Position numbers and translations under genes: made by a program. A DNA stretch of 64,000 nt from Paludibacter sp. (lineage in GTDB: Bacteria; Bacteroidota; Bacteroidia; Bacteroidales; Paludibacteraceae), in contig JARLGX010000023.1 in the NCBI GenBank assembly GCA_031292575.1, forward strand, positions 20,339-84,338. The letters are read 5' to 3'. Every line of letters begins with the position of its first letter. The first letter of the stretch is position 1. The notes beneath the pieces were generated by a model. That model was given only the letters and a program-made list of their open reading frames with translations. It did not search any database and was not told the DNA's origin. Below, in pieces: positions 63,878 to 64,000 of this stretch.

Positions 63878-64000
63878 TTAAAAAATCAGATAAACGAAAG
63901 CAATAGACATTTTGCCAAACAAATGAATAAGTAATCCGGCAGTTGATCTAACTTTCATCGCTCTTTGAATTTTTGTTTTTTCATTTAACCAGTTAAAGAA
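63878..64000 (-). CDS. 3' end of a minus-strand gene running out of the window
   Basis: 41 codons open from the window edge to TAA at 63878. Reads a Lys-rich stretch (NEKTKIQRAMKVRST) followed by a hydrophobic end (AGLLIHLFGKMSIAFVYLIF), like the last membrane segment of a small membrane protein. Too short to name; could be a chance frame. Confidence 0.35.
   Translation of the reverse strand, partial: FFNWLNEKTKIQRAMKVRSTAGLLIHLFGKMSIAFVYLIF

Overview
The window is low-GC chromosomal DNA of a member of the Bacteroidota, most likely order Bacteroidales (my inference; a Paludibacter-like organism would fit). Evidence includes repeated sigma-ABfr-type promoters (TTTG around -33, TAnnTTTG around -7), a Rho with a long N-terminal insertion, proteins with type IX secretion C-terminal signals (gliding-motility CTD, T9SS type A-like tail), a DUF6266 protein, LysM/periplasmic-binding and PorT-like proteins, and menaquinone-type UbiE/MenG.

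Left host segment (1-7534): end of recF; vitamin B12-dependent ribonucleotide reductase nrdJ; an envelope pair on the minus strand (lipid A-type acyltransferase and GT2 glycosyltransferase); a small acidic duplicated-repeat protein; and an AlkZ-like winged-helix protein.

Integrative element (about 7535-25919, 18.3 kb): it sits in the 3' end of a tRNA-Pro(UGG) gene and is bounded by an exact 49-bp direct repeat. It carries a tyrosine integrase, a 755-aa protein of unknown function, two small HTH proteins, a VirE_N/DUF3987 primase-helicase, a repeat region that looks like an origin, a HinP1I-like (predicted GCGC) restriction-modification pair, an exported endonuclease I, umuDC plus an SRAP (YedK/HMCES) protein, several unknowns, and a 1.9-kb gene-free region dense in long hairpins. 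No relaxase, conjugation, capsid or packaging gene is visible. Both ends carry an identical pair of TGTGCACA palindromes spaced one helical turn apart; at the left end the pair overlaps the integrase promoter.

Right host segment (25920-64000): tRNA-Pro, hemW, a class A PBP, a TPR protein, oxyR, a TraB/GumN protein, folC, tilS, an FNR-like oxidoreductase, rlmN, rho, a BIG2 lipoprotein and fabG. Next comes a RAYT transposase-like gene whose own coding sequence has been expanded by REP palindromes, followed by a decayed fabG 3' tail. After that come a type III restriction-modification system with REP-like hairpins between mod and res, a DUF6266 protein, secA, a zeta-toxin-like kinase with a 53-aa partner, lgt, a GT90 glycosyltransferase, a PAP2 phosphatase, menG/ubiE, a T9SS-type gliding CTD protein, a LysM/PBP1-like protein, a PorT-like barrel, and kduI-kduD.

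The most unusual signal is the structured non-coding region at 22.56-24.48 kb. It holds two tandem copies of a large stem-loop in which the interior is conserved but the closing stems differ in sequence while staying complementary, as expected for selected secondary structure. I could run no searches; family names come from motif recognition and each is graded by confidence.
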